A stretch of DNA of 64,000 bases from contig OU015570.1 in NCBI GenBank assembly GCA_907165135.1, forward strand, positions 2,507,525 to 2,571,524, written 5' to 3'. Origin of the DNA: Oikopleura dioica (taxonomy: Eukaryota; Chordata; Appendicularia; Copelata; Oikopleuridae). Numbering within the stretch: position 1 is the first letter of the stretch; each line of letters opens with the position of its first letter. The translations under genes were made by a program, and so were the position numbers. Shown here one piece after another: positions 63,904-64,000 of the stretch. Below the pieces are notes generated by a model, which did not search any database, was not told the origin of the DNA, and saw nothing but the letters and a program-made list of their open reading frames with translations.

Positions 63904-64000
63904 AAATAAAACTATACATACTGTATTTGTGGTATTTCAAAAATCACGATGTTTTTAAGAAGGAATAAATGGTATGAAAATGGTAACACAGTCCACAAAA

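Overview
The window is eukaryotic, AT-rich and dominated by transposable elements. Possible genes carry very short GT-AG introns (about 32-80 nt). Neighbouring same-strand ORFs are separated by only a few bases, or share stop/start bases, with AG acceptor sites just before several ATGs, as expected of operons resolved by spliced-leader trans-splicing. One retroelement is Ty3/gypsy-like with an envelope gene. This combination is known from appendicularian tunicates (Oikopleura; env-bearing Tor elements), and I favour such an animal. No host housekeeping gene confirms it, so the assignment is an inference.

Layout. 1-4376: a short LTR element on the minus strand (LTRs 1-416 and 3958-4376) with a gag-like ORF that has a CCCH zinc finger. 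5243-8480: nested non-coding DNA elements (MITEs). 8516-16263: a visibly more GC-rich, gene-dense island on both strands with at least a dozen small unrecognised ORFs, including a RING-like protein, membrane proteins and overlapping reading frames, later broken by a MITE. This island is the most unusual part of the window. 16449-20895: a minus-strand LTR-retroelement remnant (gag capsid, RNase H, integrase; 'element C').

17886-33713 is a large, nearly identical tandem duplication (units 17886-25131 and 26463-33713, with a partial unit 25133-26461 between them). From 29480 to 47258 lies a plus-strand env-bearing gypsy-like retroelement ('element B') with gag, protease, RT, RNase H, integrase and env. 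It is inserted in the gag of element C with a 6-bp target duplication. Element B was itself hit by a Tc1/pogo-like element (30660-31287), a TACAG-type MITE (33009-33375), a hAT-type MITE with 8-bp duplication (35479-35973), a complete 6,957-bp minus-strand LTR retrotransposon ('element E', 36065-43021, 4-bp duplication) and another MITE (43563-43892). The first part of element B is also present as a truncated copy at 20902-25131.

47870-64000 is a graveyard of foldbacks, MITEs, pol and env fragments, a pogo/Tigger-like element (60802-62977), a few short orphan ORFs (one FLYWCH-like) and a hammerhead-ribozyme-like motif near the right edge. All retroelement genes seen carry stops, frameshifts or insertions, so none looks intact. 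Exon structures are my reading of splice-site consensus and frame, without transcript support.
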